A stretch of 64,000 nt of DNA from Anolis sagrei (GCF_037176765.1 NC_090023.1:97821366-97885365); one strand, 5' to 3'; shown: positions 55,701-63,595, counted from the stretch's first letter. The notes: generated by a model not told the origin, from the sequence alone. A program made the numbers and translations.

Positions 55701-56028
55701 TCCAAAATATTCAGGAGCCTGTTACGGGAAAGGAATTTGTCCATGTTTTGGAGAAGGTGTAACTCATCACGACCCTCCATTGCTCTTTGATTTGTCAAGA
55801 GACCCTTCAGAGGCAGTGCCTCTGTCAGCAGAAACTGAGCCAATGTTTCACACTGTCATAAAACAAATGGAGAAAGCTGTGGAGGAGCACCGGAGGACCC
55901 TCACTCCAGTCCCACAGCAGCTGTCTATCCCCAACATTATATGGAAACCATGGCTACAACCTTGTTGTGGGACATTCCCATTGTGCTGGTGTGACAAGGA
56001 AAACACATCTTCAGTTCCTTTGGGCTAG
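40649..56028 (+). CDS. ARSD: Arylsulfatase gene 2, ARSD-like (exons 2-10, spliced)
   Basis: Second sulfatase of the STS/ARSD/ARSH group. Exons are 40649-40798, 46406-46527, 49528-49650, 50750-51173, 51264-51400, 52339-52473, 53235-53397, 55137-55258 and 55658-56028; all junctions are GT-AG with conserved phase, giving about 581 residues from exon 2. Landmarks in order: hydrophobic leader; [25 protein letters not shown] with the formylglycine cysteine; GKWH; two membrane helices; [42 protein letters not shown]; and [13 protein letters not shown]. All catalytic positions expected for the family are present. [20 protein letters not shown] and [11 protein letters not shown] match ARSD best, whereas the PLCWC tail recalls ARSL. 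It probably acts in ER, Golgi or lysosome membranes; the substrate is not inferable. The start codon is on an unfound upstream exon. Confidence 0.9.
41241..43283 (-). CDS. CR1 ORF2, reverse transcriptase part
   Basis: About 680 residues. It contains the LINE reverse-transcriptase core: [69 protein letters not shown] and the catalytic FADD in [10 protein letters not shown]. The C-terminal part, with [12 protein letters not shown] and [20 protein letters not shown], is typical of CR1. It is in the same frame as the endonuclease block; one TAA codon lies between them, followed by 12 codons before the first Met used here. Confidence 0.93.
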   Translation of the reverse strand: MDFRRADFQKMKETLSSIPWTQILKDKGVTDGWEFLKSEILKAQLQTVPTKRKNRTSAKKPEWMSKELLTVLRHKRDMHKKWKKGEIPKEEFKQIANTCREKVRKAKAKNEFRLARDIKNNKKGFYSYVNRKRKNKEAIGPLRGEDGAMLTGDREKAELLNAFFASVFSQKESLQPQQDGMDEGLEDIQPQIGKEVIQEYLATLNEFKSPGPDQLHPRVLKELAEVISEPLATIFESSWRTGEVPADWRRANVVPIFKKGKKDDPNNYRPVSLTSIPGKILEKIVKEAVCKHLETNAVIANSQHGFIKNKSCQTNLISFFDRATIWVDAGNAVDVVYLDFSKAFDKVPHDLLARKLVQCNWLSGRTQRVLTNASSSSWKEVTSGVPQGSVLGPVLFNIFINDLDEGLEGMIIKFADDTKLGGIANSPEDRSRIQNDLDRLERWAKTNKMKFNSDKCKILHFGRKNEMQRYRMGDAWLESSTCEKDLGVLVDNKLNMSQQCDVAAKKANGILACINRSIVSRSKEVMLPLYSALVRPHLEYCVQFWAPQFKRDIDKLECVQRRATKMIKGLENKPYEERFRELGMFSLKKRRLRGDMIAMYKYVRGSHREEGASLFSASLETRTRNNGFKLQERRFHLNIRKNFLTVRAIQQWNSLPRSVVEAPSLEAFKQRLDGHLSGVI
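43320..44081 (-). CDS. CR1 ORF2, endonuclease part
   Basis: About 253 residues. An apurinic-endonuclease-like domain with [24 protein letters not shown] (Glu of the metal site), [33 protein letters not shown] and SDHVLLQF. These are the usual ordered motifs of LINE endonucleases. It is separated from the RT block by one in-frame stop, which would leave this copy non-autonomous unless it is read through. Confidence 0.92.
   Translation of the reverse strand: MSGNRQKAKRRAAQTQQGPSTKSTIIPIKQLKGRSQGLTCLYTNAQSMGNKQDELQLLAQHHKYDIIAITETWWDDSYRWNIDIEGYNLFHRNRTKGRGGRVALYVKSSYATEEIQDSNLGNQLEIIWIRIKGTGTQKDVVVGVYYRPPSQEEELDEVFCQQLTKQAQRRDVVVMGDFNYPDICWKTNSAKSTRSNKFLACLADNFMVQKVEEATKGLATLDLILTNAEDLIDVVEVVGSLGASDHVLLQFEV
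44132..44947 (-). CDS. CR1 ORF1, SGNH-type esterase domain
   Basis: About 271 residues. The C-terminal half is an SGNH/GDSL hydrolase: [11 protein letters not shown] (block I Ser), [10 protein letters not shown] (block III Gly/Asn), and [10 protein letters not shown] (block V Asp-x-x-His). This esterase domain is known from ORF1 of CR1-group LINEs. The N-terminal 90 residues are low in recognisable motifs; a zinc finger or PHD-type domain expected in full ORF1 is not seen, so the protein may be truncated at its start. Confidence 0.88.
   Translation of the reverse strand: MIRLILDQCAGDSPDWDNTSQHSHLHNPAGVPSPTIDQVQQEHIQENDRFLYESQWIVLDKCTGDVEKEDNTFHLHNSHQQDHFSGDLHTTLHKRGPVIPESTQVLVVGDSLLRGTEAVISRPDGMAREICCLPGAKIHHITQRLTRLLKPYHRPPLMLIHVGTNDTARHTFQKITNDFRALGAKLKECNVQVVFSSLLPVVRHEPTRARKIVQVNDWLRKWCQEEHFGFLDHGLLFQEDGLLARDGVHLTQVGKHLFAHRLANLIRRTLN
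45410..46400. other. Gene 2 intron 2, 3' part
   Basis: No recognised repeat. A frame of 83 codons at 45947-46198 has no domain and no splice support. The acceptor of exon 3 (TTTATCTTAG) closes the stretch. Confidence 0.35.
46406..46527 (+). CDS. ARSD: Gene 2 exon 3: catalytic CTPSR exon
   Basis: The 122-bp exon encodes [20 protein letters not shown] and [24 protein letters not shown] is the consensus formylglycine motif. The donor is CAG|GTGAAT. Length and phase equal gene 1 exon 3. Confidence 0.96.
46585..46870 (+). mobile_element. MIR-like SINE split by a MITE
   Basis: TTTGCTGTTGTTGTGTTCCT...GTTGTTTCTA (left) and AACTTGTGGCAACTCTGAGG...TCTAACACTCAGTCCATGGC (right) are two halves of one SINE. 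A short palindromic MITE (46622-46694, GGTCCCTTCTACACTGCC to GGCAGTGTAAAGGGGGC) sits between them. Confidence 0.75.
46873..47367. mobile_element. Palindromic MITE split by a Sauria SINE
   Basis: CCCCCCTTCTACACTGCCAT at the left and GCAGTGTAGAAGGGGCCC at the right frame the element. The SINE at 46950-47283 interrupts it, with AGACTCATAT duplicated on both sides. Confidence 0.85.
46950..47283 (+). mobile_element. Sauria-type SINE with 10-bp target duplication
   Basis: GGTGCAGCTGGTTAAACTTC, GATTGGCAGTTCAAGTCC, ATGCAAATGCTAGTGGATCA, GGCTCGGCTAGACTTAATGT. Target repeat AGACTCATAT at 46940-46949 and 47284-47293. Confidence 0.92.
47370..48370. other. Gene 2 intron 3, middle
   Basis: A degraded 32939-type MITE lies at about 47680-47850 (GAGAATTCTGAACTATAATA, ATGACAGTTAAAGTGATATA). 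The remainder, including an (ATT)n tract near 48090-48123, is unrecognised. Confidence 0.45.
48375..48680. mobile_element. Mariner/Tigger-like non-autonomous repeat
   Basis: TTGAGCACCCTTTATCTGGA at the left and TTTCAGATAGGGGATGCTT at the right are inverted ends. AAGGCTATGAATGAATGTC-type and CAAACTTTGTTTCATGC words are typical of a widespread vertebrate mariner-derived repeat. The exact family is not certain. A fragment of it is at 31960-32030. Confidence 0.5.
48880..49460. mobile_element. Fold-back DNA element
   Basis: Related to 9430-10380: GGGCATATCCAGACAGTGCC, CCTGGAAAAACCCGGGTC, AACCCTTTAAAAACCCTTAA and, near the end, AAGTCGGACCGGTCTTTTCC. The halves at about 49080-49210 and 49200-49330 are loosely inverted. 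It ends about 70 bases upstream of gene 2 exon 4. Confidence 0.4.
49528..49650 (+). CDS. ARSD: Gene 2 exon 4
   Basis: The 123-bp exon follows GTCAATGCAG and ends ATAG|GTATGT. It encodes [19 protein letters not shown] and [30 protein letters not shown] with NETTFA is the ARSD-type version of this exon. One potential N-glycosylation site (NET). Confidence 0.94.
   Translation, partial: VWHQAMRFGHCNGMLAPEGFLTTKPLLQKYCISKVIPQDL
49962..50206 (-). mobile_element. tRNA-derived SINE, minus strand
   Basis: Reverse complement of the 53640-type SINE: CATGTCAGGAATGATTTGAG, GCTTCTGGTGTGAGAGAATT, AGGGAGCTCAACCCGCTCTC and TTAACCCATTGTGCCACCAG. Confidence 0.88.
50270..50470. mobile_element. MITE of the 'GCAGTTTGACACCA' family
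   Basis: ACATTTGATACCACTTCAAC, TGCCATGGCTCAATGCTATA at the left; TGGAGTGGCATTAAACTGTA at the right. Both halves carry the inverted inner word GGAATTGTAGTTTTACAAGG / AGCTCCTATGATTCC. Confidence 0.75.
50750..51173 (+). CDS. ARSD: Gene 2 exon 5: GKWH motif and membrane hairpin
   Basis: The 424-bp exon is equal in length to gene 1 exon 5. It starts [20 protein letters not shown] and continues [18 protein letters not shown]. Two hydrophobic helices follow: [20 protein letters not shown] and [16 protein letters not shown], then [17 protein letters not shown] and [20 protein letters not shown]. The hairpin inserts the protein into the ER membrane in the STS structure. Confidence 0.96.
51264..51400 (+). 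CDS. ARSD: Gene 2 exon 6
   Basis: The 137-bp exon, only 90 bases after exon 5, has acceptor TTTTTTTGAAG. It encodes [40 protein letters not shown] and DWLVG. The donor is GTGAGT. Confidence 0.95.
51489..51733 (-). mobile_element. tRNA-derived SINE, minus strand
   Basis: TGTGTCAGGAGCAACTTGAG, GCTTCTGGTGTGAGAGAATT (with a short local duplication of GTGAGAGAATTGG), CATGGGGAGCTGACAGAGGG and CAGCACAAGAGTTTAACC. Inserted about 90 bases after exon 6. Confidence 0.88.
52339..52473 (+). CDS. ARSD: Gene 2 exon 7: SDHGG exon
   Basis: The 135-bp exon follows TTAATGTGCAG and ends AAAG|GTAACC. It encodes [40 protein letters not shown] and NGIFKG. GGS in place of GGH at this point is ARSL-like. Confidence 0.95.
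52688..52860 (-). mobile_element. CR1 3' fragment
   Basis: TCATAGAATCATAGAATCGG, GGGCCACCTAATCCAACCCC and CAACAAATGGCCATCCCACC match the 3' end of the CR1 at 41157 in the same orientation. Confidence 0.82.
53235..53397 (+). CDS. ARSD: Gene 2 exon 8
   Basis: The 163-bp exon runs from CAATCTAG to GGACAG|GTATAG. It encodes [40 protein letters not shown] and [10 protein letters not shown], identical in layout to human ARSD and ARSH. Confidence 0.96.
53640..53897 (+). mobile_element. tRNA-derived SINE, full length
   Basis: GGAGCCCCCGGTGACACAAT, GGGTTAAACCCTTGTGCC, TGGTTCGAATCCAAGGAGAA, GAAGCCTCCCACAAGGATAA and CAAGTCACTCCTGACACA, with an A-rich tail. TCCTATTAT lies on both sides as the target duplication. 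Confidence 0.92.
54500..54640 (-). mobile_element. L2-like LINE 3' end fragment
   Basis: AACTTTATTTTTCTACCCCG, CCTCCATCTCCCCAAGGGAC and TCGGGGTGGCTTACATGGGG are the reverse complement of the familiar L2-type 3' end in lizards, continuing into ACAGTTAAAACAAAGCAATA. Confidence 0.7.
55137..55258 (+). CDS. ARSD: Gene 2 exon 9
   Basis: The 122-bp exon follows TATCGTTACAG and ends AGACT|GTGAGT. It encodes [40 protein letters not shown] and D. Confidence 0.95.
55300..55490 (+). mobile_element. Degraded squamate SINE/L3-type fragment
   Basis: AATCATGGATGGAAGACCAC, TACAGATCAGACTGGTAGC and CATAAGGCAACTTTCTATG resemble a common reptile SINE tail. Weak match only. Confidence 0.35.
55658..56028 (+). CDS. 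ARSD: Gene 2 exon 10: C-terminal exon
   Basis: The exon follows TTTTTTCTACCAG and ends at TAG 56026-56028. It encodes [60 protein letters not shown] and [18 protein letters not shown]. Three codons differ in number between the two genes only in the tail and the leader. Confidence 0.96.
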
Positions 56029-56045
56029 TCAAGCTATCCTTCTGC

Positions 56046-56051
56046 AATAAA
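56046..56051 (+). terminator. Proximal polyadenylation signal of gene 2
   Basis: AATAAA 18 bases after the stop. A GT-rich element is not obvious just downstream, so the distal signal may be the main one. Confidence 0.4.
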
Positions 56052-56521
56052 ACTTTGATTTAGTACAGAGAATGCTAACCAGTACAGTGAAAACACATTC
56101 CGAAGATACTCAAAAGAGAGGAAATAAGATAAAAGACGTATCTGTGAGATTATAGTTGATGTTCTGTTTTTGCATTGCTGTGTGCTTCAACCAAACTGAG
56201 CCGGTATGTATGTTTCATGTCATGTAACTGTGTCCCAAAACTTAGCTATGGCTTTCTAGCCCCCATTTCCTCCCTTTACTTTGCTAAATTCTGTTTTAGC
56301 ATCTAAAACTGCATTGCTCTTCCTACTTCAGGATGCAATGATGAACTAGCTGTGGATGGTTGACTCCATGGAAATGGAAAGCTATCTGCAGAGAATGTAC
56401 CTTGGCCGTGTAATGTCTATGATAGGAAAGCTACCTCGCCTAGGCTGAGATGTCTATGTGATATGATGATATGATGAACCTCCTGAAGGGGGTTGTAACT
56501 GCATAAGTGAATTGTTTTCTC

Positions 56522-56527
56522 AATAAA
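56522..56527 (+). terminator. Distal polyadenylation signal of gene 2
   Basis: AATAAA about 495 bases after the stop, followed by CCTTGTGGTTACTTC, a plausible downstream GT-rich element. It would give a 3' UTR of about 500 bases. Confidence 0.5.
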
Positions 56528-56559
56528 GATATGAACAAGATAAAGCCTTGTGGTTACTT

Positions 56560-58230
56560 CATATTATATACATTTCCTGGAAATTCAGAAATTGCAATAT
56601 TCTCAAGGGGATGTTGATGTCCCTCTGTCTCCAAAATAATACCAGTGTTCAGAACTTTGGGGCCACAGATTGACCAAATGTTTCAACTAAGAGGTGAGAG
56701 TAAGGGAACCGTGCCAGTTTCAAAAGGTTAGACTGTATAGAAATAGATACTAGATGAAATCTTAAAAGCATCAACACAGAAATGAATTAAACATCCAAAG
56801 AGAAAAGTTGTCAAAACTCATTTGGGGTCAGAACCCACAGTTTAAGAAATAGTCGTCTACATTACCAAAATAACCCAGCTGCAATTCAGGGTATTCTGCC
56901 CCTGAGCTACCCTGGATTCATCCTTTAATACCACACCTACTGATAATGCACAACACTGAAATTGTATCAATGACCACACATTTATCCTGCCCAAATTCAG
57001 ATCGGAACTGCTTTTTTCCTGTCCATCTCCTCGGGGCAACCATACAATCCTCAGCTGAGCCCAGTCATGAATGGGACCAACATGATGATCAAGTCCCTCA
57101 TCACTGATCTCATGTTTGGATACCTTAGAGCAGGCTCTTGTAGGGACATGCTTGGTGAGGACACTTGTTTAGTTTGCCTCTTCAAGAGTACAGACCCCAA
57201 TCTAGATATTGATTGAAAATAGTGACACTTGCCACCCACCAAATTGTCCGAGGTTTTTCCTGGAAACTAGCGAGCAATATGAAAAATGCATTAAAGCCAC
57301 AAAGAACCACTTCCGTTGTTAAAACAACTGTGTGCATTGTTTCTAGGGCACTGGACTAGAGGTTGGTAAGGATTTTTTCTGATGCAAGCAATTCCATAAT
57401 CCAATGATCCTATTGGGCCATTGTACTAGTGCAGAAAATTGAGATTAGTATTTTTGTAACATTTTTTAAAGATAAAATCCCTTAAAATTCGCATTTCCAT
57501 CAACATAGAAGAATACCTGAGTAATAAACTCCTAACTGCTGTGGAGATTGAGAGTCAGATAAACTAATTCTTTCTGTATTCATGCTAATAGCTGATAATT
57601 ATTTGCTTAACAGACTTCTCTGCAATTTTTTATTATAAGCTAATATACATAGACCTTAGGACAGTTTATATTTAACCTTTCTTTATTAAGCATGGCATGT
57701 TTTATATGCTTTTCCTTCTTTTTTTGAACCCATTAGGAAGCTCCCAAGTCTGGATCTAGCCAAACCATGTTAAATTTATTCTTCTTTTATCAGAATTAAG
57801 TTTTGTCCTTTGTCATTTTGAGGCTTAGTCTCCCTTTGTTTTCACTTGTTGACAGATGCCTGTCCTTTTTCCTTTATTCCTTGCATATTTAGTTCTCTTT
57901 TCCCAAAGAAAAAAGGCAATATCTGGACTCCAGGATTTAGTTTCAAAAACTAAAATTGTTTGCTTTCTTATATTGAGATTAATGATTATCCGTATTCTTA
58001 AGGCTGAAGCCATGAAGCATTTCCTCAGCCTATTTATCTTCCTTGTAAATGTTTTATAACTTTTATGAGCCGTTTCCATATTAGGAAGCTTCTTATAGAT
58101 GGTATAGATGCCAGAAGACAAGGAATATATACTTTTCTAGCAGTGCAATCTTTCATCTGTACCCAGATAAGCTGCTACTCTTATGAGCTGGCCAAGGCCA
58201 TACAAATATCCACTCTGAGACATAGTCTCC
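56560..58230. other. Intergenic stretch downstream of gene 2
   Basis: No named repeat or gene recognised. AT-rich; the longest frames are shadows without domains. Confidence 0.35.
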
Positions 58231-58270
58231 TTTTTTCCTTCCTTCCTTCCTTCCTTCCTTCCTTCCTTCC

Positions 58271-58313
<43 letters not shown>

Positions 58314-58316
58314 TGG
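58230..58316 (+). repeat. (CCTT)n followed by (TTAT)n microsatellites
   Basis: Nine CCTT units (about 58236-58272) run straight into about ten TTAT units (58273-58315). Confidence 0.95.
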
Positions 58317-58454
58317 TATTTGTACCCCTCACCCATATTGTGTTTTTAGTAGTTGTATTTATATTTTTAATGTACCAAACATGCCAGGTTTGTATGGAAA
58401 CGTGACACTATTTCCTGTGCTGGTCAATGACCAAAATAAATGTTTTGATTTGAT

Positions 58455-59310
58455 TTGGTATTTGTAGCCCGCCTTTCTCAGTCATAAGACAACTCAAGGT
58501 GACTTACAAAACAATTCATAAAAATACAATTAAAACATTCAACATAATATTATAAAAACCATACAAAACCATTAAAAGATTAAAACATATGATGACCAGG
58601 GTCATCGTGTTAGATTCATTAGATTCAGTAGCATTGTCTAGCCATTCCATGTTCATTCTTCATAGTTCATAATTATTTATTACACTGCATTACCAAATGC
58701 TTGCTCTAAGAGCCAAGCTTTTACTGTTTTTTTGGAAGGTCAGGAAGGAGGGGGCCGATCTAATATCCCTAGGGAGTGATTTCCACAGCCGAGGGGCCAC
58801 CACTGAGAAGGCCCTGTCTCTCGTCCCCACCAGATGCATCTGCAAGGAAGGCGGGATCAAGAGCAGGGCCTCCCCAGACAATCTTAAGTTCCTGGATGGT
58901 TCATAAGGAGAGATACGTTCAGACAGGTAAACTGGGCCAGAACCGATTAGGGATTTATAGGCTAAAGCCAGCACTTTGAATTGTACCCGGTAGCAAACTG
59001 GCAGCCAGTGGAATTGGCACAACAGAGGAGAGCTGCTCCTGTTAGTAATCTGGCTGCTGCTGGCTGAACCATTTGAAGCTTCTGAGGCAACCCCCATGTA
59101 GAGTGTGTTGCAGTAGTCTATACGGGATGTAACCAGAGCGTGGATTACCATGGCCAAGTCAGACTTCCCAATGTATGGGTACAGCTGGCACACAAGCTTT
59201 AACTGTGCAAATGCTCCCCTAGTCACTGACGAAACCTGGGGCTCCAGGATCAGTGATGAGTCCAGGATGACACCCTCTCTCCCTTCCTTCCTTTTTTTTG
59301 TCATTATCAT
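58455..59310 (-). mobile_element. L2-like LINE, 3' third
   Basis: On the minus strand a 206-codon frame (58690-59310) reads QVSSVTRGAFAQLKLVCQL, HALVTSRIDYCNTLYMG, QFHWLPVCYRVQFKVLALAY and FSVVAPRLWKSLPRDIRSAP, the conserved end of L2/CR1-type reverse transcriptases. The 3' tail (plus-strand TGTAGCCCGCCTTTCTCAGT) follows at 58455-58690. Upstream parts are missing. Confidence 0.88.
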
Positions 59311-59689
59311 TATTATTAATGGTGCAACTCTTCTATGATGGTCTACATTACATAACTTTGAGTATACTTAGCTACATAGCAGAAATGCTAAGAAACTCGA
59401 AGATGCATAGCACGATACTGGCAAGAGCATTACGAAGAACACTGGATGATGTTGCACATCAGTACTTCCTTGCTGATCTCAATACATAATCAGTATGTAT
59501 CAGCCCTGATGTGAATTGGCCCATTGAGCATCAGTCACTTTTTCTGGCTAGTAGATAATGTTCAATTCTAATTCCCACAGACATGTTCATTTACAAAGAT
59601 GTGAGTCTCCAATAAGACTCCCAACATCATCTTCATTGTCAGTCACTTCCACGTTTTGGCATTCCTAGGGCTAAGTTCTCATTGAGTAT

Positions 59690-59835
59690 TTGGCAATATT
59701 TATTCAGAGGTGAAGTGCCTTTGCCATCCTCTGAGTCTAAGAGATTAGGACTGCCCAAGGTGGGTTTTCATAACCGAATGGGGAATTGAGTCCTCCTCTC
59801 CAGAGTCATTGTCTAACACTCAAACCACTACAGCA
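59690..59835 (+). mobile_element. MIR-like SINE 3' part
   Basis: TGAAGTGCCTTTGCCATCCT, GACTGCCCAAGGTGGGTTTT and AACACTCAAACCACTACAGC follow the 35535-type consensus. Degraded. Confidence 0.55.
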
Positions 59836-60734
59836 TGCTGAGTTAGCAATACAAGAGCAATATTTAAAATTAAAAAATAGTTTTTAAAATGTCAAAAAAG
59901 CAATGCCCCTTTTTCAAAATCTTCAGTTCTGAAAGCCTGTCAGAAGAAAAAGATCTTTACTTGACAATTGAAGGACAGCAAAGTTAAGGCAACTCTGACC
60001 TTCTCTAGAGAGGCCATGGGCAGCCACCAAGAAGGCCCACTTGAGTGTTCCACCAGTTGGTGGTATGAGGGTATTGAGACTGAGAGAAGAACTTCTCCTT
60101 AGGAATTTCGGGCCCAGATAAGCTAATTCAGGGAGACAATGTCACATGTTCTTGACCTAAGCCATATAGGGCTTTATAGACCACAACCAACCTCATCACA
60201 GCAATCAATCAGCATTCTATGGTCCTTGGAAAAACTTTGTTTTGAACTGTTTTGGTCCAGTTTTTTCTCCACATAAGCTAAGAGCAGTCAACATGCAAGC
60301 TATCCAACCCCCTTCTGGGTTTTGTAGCTGATTTCTTTCCTGCTGGTGATACTTAGGAAGAATAGTGCCATTACATATTTCAGATGAGGATCAGATTCTC
60401 TTCACTTAGGTTTCCTACCCTTATCGAAATAATTCTGCCGACTTATAGGCTGAACTCATAGGAAATTATCTAAGCAATGTTTTGTGTGACAGCTGACTTT
60501 CATAACCATCACTTTATGTAATGCTTTTTGTAAACACCCCAGATGCCTATTTTTATTTCTCTTCCCCCTTATAAGAAATAAGGTTATAGGTTCCTTTGCC
60601 TATAGCACACAGAACATTTCATGACATAGAAATGAAAGGGATTTTTTTCCTGATAATTTTGCTAAAAGCTTATCCTCTGAAATTTTTTGCTGTTCAAGTG
60701 TCATTTTAAATTCATTGGATTAAAAGATTGCACG

Positions 60735-60962
60735 TTGTTGTTGTTGTTGTTCTGATGTGCCTTCAAGTCAATTCCAGTTATGCTAAGCCTGTCCTAAGTT
60801 TTCTTAGCAAAATTAATTTGTAGGAGGTCTGTCATTTCCTTCCTCTAAAGATGCAAGACTGACTTCTCTAGCCCACTTAGTCAGTTTTCATGATTTCAGT
60901 GGGGATTCAAACACTGGCCTCCCAGAGTTTTATTCCAACAGCCAGAGTTAGACACCAGGCAA
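60735..60962 (+). mobile_element. MIR-like SINE
   Basis: TTGTTGTTGTTGTTCTGATG, GTGCCTTCAAGTCAATTCCA, GTCATTTCCTTCCTCTAAAG and GTTAGACACCAGG. Same family as 35535. Confidence 0.65.
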
Positions 60963-62039
60963 GTTCTTCTTATGACATATTTCATCAAATTAAAAAAGGA
61001 ACAACAAAAAGAAAGGTGGACTATTAACCTCTGTAGCAGCAGAAATGGGAATACTTTCTATGGCATAACTAGAAATAAATCCTTTGGCACTTTGAGAAAT
61101 AACAAAAGTCACATTAGCTTTCACGGGTTACAGGGACTTTATAATGCTAGTCCCATGTTTGGAGAGGGGAGAGAAAATTGGTCTTGGTTTGTTTTTCTTC
61201 TTATAGATTGTTACTTCAAAACATAGGAAAAAAACCAAGAAACGTGCTTTCCCAACTGTCTTAAAGAACAGTGTGAAAAGGCGATGGAGCTGTCAACTAA
61301 AGACAGCAAGTTAATCATTAAGAAGCATAACCAAGAACATTTGATCCTTCAAGAATCAATAGCTCACCAACCTTTGCAACACTGAAATATGTTCCTTGGG
61401 TTGATAGGTATCAAAGCCAGTAAAAGTGTTAGAGAAGCTAGGATAGTATATGCCATGAACAAAAGAAATAACTAGAGATTTGTAAGATTTCTGAGAATGG
61501 AATTTATAGTATTCTATTCAAAGTTTAATGTTGCAATGTTCTACAGCAAGATTAGTACTAAGCCCAATGATGCACTTGTCAAGATATTGCACAAACAGTG
61601 AAGGACAAAAGTTGTTCCTCTCTTTTATTTCCTACCATTTAAAAGATTAGTGATGCTTAACAAGTGGAACAATGGGATCTCCAGGTAAGGGAAAAACCTT
61701 CCACAAGAGTACTCCTGAAAAATAATTTTGAAGACAATCACTGATGTTTCTTATTAGGTAGCAACGAATACAAGACTTTCCCAAATATGGTCTCACTAAA
61801 GAAGTTTTTGTTTCATGAATATGGATAATGTTAGGGTGAGTAATTATGGCAGTTCCTTCTGCCCTGTGAGAGCAAGCAAATCCTCTGCAATAGTTTTCCC
61901 ATATTATATAATCCCAAATGTTGTAACTGAATTGTTCTGTAGAGAAAAATAGTTTTTCTGCACCCAAAATTCATTCTCTGCACAGAAACATTTTTATGTG
62001 TGCAAAAAAAAAAGTTCATTTTTTTCTGCTACATTTCAG
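60963..62039. other. Upstream region of the third sulfatase relic
   Basis: Unrecognised AT-rich sequence. A first exon with a start codon might lie here, but none stands out. Confidence 0.3.
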
Positions 62040-62132
62040 GATTTTCAAATACTAGGAGAAAATTGTGCAAAATTCTTGTTGACTTATTAATACTCCTAAT
62101 TGTCTTTGAACCTGGTAATGCCCAAGCAGGAG
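62040..62132 (+). pseudogene. Third sulfatase: leader exon (candidate)
   Basis: After a good acceptor (TTTTTTTCTGCTACATTTCAG) the frame reads RRKLCKILVDLLILLIVFEP then GNAQAG, a signal-peptide-like core with small residues at its end, and closes at AGGAG|GTGAGT in phase 1. The phase fits the next exon exactly. No in-frame ATG is in the exon, as expected if the start is further upstream. It may belong to a live gene running off the window rather than a pseudogene. Confidence 0.5.
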
Positions 62133-62415
62133 GTGAGTGTTTGTTGGGAAAGAGGTTGACAATCCTAAGAAATCTTCAGCATAGGAAAATATTAAGAGAA
62201 AGCATTACATGGGTTTAGGACTGGTCAGTCTTGCAGAGTATTGTCCAATATCACTCTCTGGGGTTTCAGATTATTTCAAGACACTAACTAAAAATATTAA
62301 TAATTGAGATTCATACCTTTTGCACACAAAGTATGCTCTGATCCAGATAGATTTTTCTCATGTTCATCTAGATATAGCCTAGCTATTTAGCTAGATTCTT
62401 TCTTATTTCTTCAAG

Positions 62416-62515
62416 CCTATCAACTGAACATGTCAAGGCCTAACATTTTAATGAACATGATAGATGATCTTGGGAGTGATAATTTGGATGCTTTGAGAAT
62501 GAAACCACTAGATAA
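62416..62515 (+). pseudogene. Third sulfatase: diverged DD exon
   Basis: A 100-bp exon between TTTCTTCAAG and a GTATGT donor. Joined in phase it reads AYQLNMSRPNILMNMIDDLG, the family's SRPNILLxMADDLG, with the Asp pair kept. The following [12 protein letters not shown] is replaced by SDNLDALRMKPLDK, yet the exon still ends in phase 2 as in genes 1 and 2. Loss of the near-invariant GCYGN argues for decay or a very divergent paralogue. The catalytic exon 3 was not found before the window ends. Confidence 0.65.
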
Positions 62516-62999
62516 GTATGTGTGTGTATCAACCTTGAAAACAATTCTGAAAGAGAGCAAGGAAACATATATATGGTTTCCTTTGGATAGGATAAGTGTA
62601 TTGGGAGGGTTCAGTATTCATTGCTGTAATTCAGAGGGTTTTTCAAAAATATATGTTTTTATTGTACCAGCCTATTTTCTAGCAACATTTTATTCATTCC
62701 TATGTGGGTTTCTTTGTAATTCTGAGATATTGTGGTTTCTCTTCAGCTCATATAAAAACCTTAATTCCGAGATATACTAAAACAATATGTTCCCTCCATT
62801 ACTGTTTAATCTGCACGCCAGAGAATGCCTATAAAATATTAGCTCTAGACCAGATTTATAAATTTTGTCAACAGATAATACTCTGTTAGCATGAACCATT
62901 TAATATGGTTCAGTCTCTACAGCTGGACTGCTTTCTTATTAAAAACTACTTCGGGAATGAACCGTAAAAATTGTATGTTTCCATGATTATATTGTGCAA

Positions 63000-63318
63000 G
63001 GCCCCATCTACACTGCCATATAAGGCAGTTTAAACTGCATTGAATTGGAGTATATGAGTCTAGACTCCTTTTTGGCACCACAAATAAGAAGTATGCAGTG
63101 TGCATAGGGATTTGTCTGTTTTCCCCAAAAAACTATATTCCCCCCCCCCCCAGCAGTCTGAAATACTGTGCATCGGCCCTCTGCTTAAAACGTTTGAGGA
63201 CCCCTGTCTTAGACAAAGGCCTCATCCACTCTGCCAAATACAGTTCAATTCTGTTCAAACACCAAACTGATTATATAATGCAGGTCAAGCTTCATTATAT
63301 GGCAGTGTAGATCCAGCC
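63000..63318. mobile_element. MITE interrupted by a degenerate hAT fragment
   Basis: GGCCCCATCTACACTGCC at the left and CATTATATGGCAGTGTAGAT at the right are family ends. Between about 63075 and 63210 lies sequence related to the 15227 hAT element (CACAAATAAGAAGTATGC, AAAACGTTTGAGGACCCCTG). Confidence 0.55.
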
Positions 63319-63404
63319 ACTGGCTAGAGAGGTAAAGAGAAGAAGTATATTCAATCTTAGCACTGCATGTGATTAGTTTGTTCTTTCTAAAACTTAATCT
63401 AAAC

Positions 63405-63595
63405 TTTAGAATTAATACAGTGTAATACCATGACTCAGTTCTGTGGAATCGTAGGAGTTGTAGGTCTTTAGCATTCTCTCCCAAAGAGTGTTGGTGCCTC
63501 ATCAAATTTACATATCCCATGATTCCATAGCATTGAGCCAAGGCAGGTAAAGTGGTGTCAAACTGTATTAACTCTACAGTGTGGATGCACCTAAG
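63405..63595. mobile_element. MITE of the 'GCAGTTTGACACCA' family
   Basis: TAGAATTAATACAGTGTAAT at the left and AAAGTGGTGTCAAACTGTAT, TAACTCTACAGTGTGGATGC at the right. Near-complete. Confidence 0.75.
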
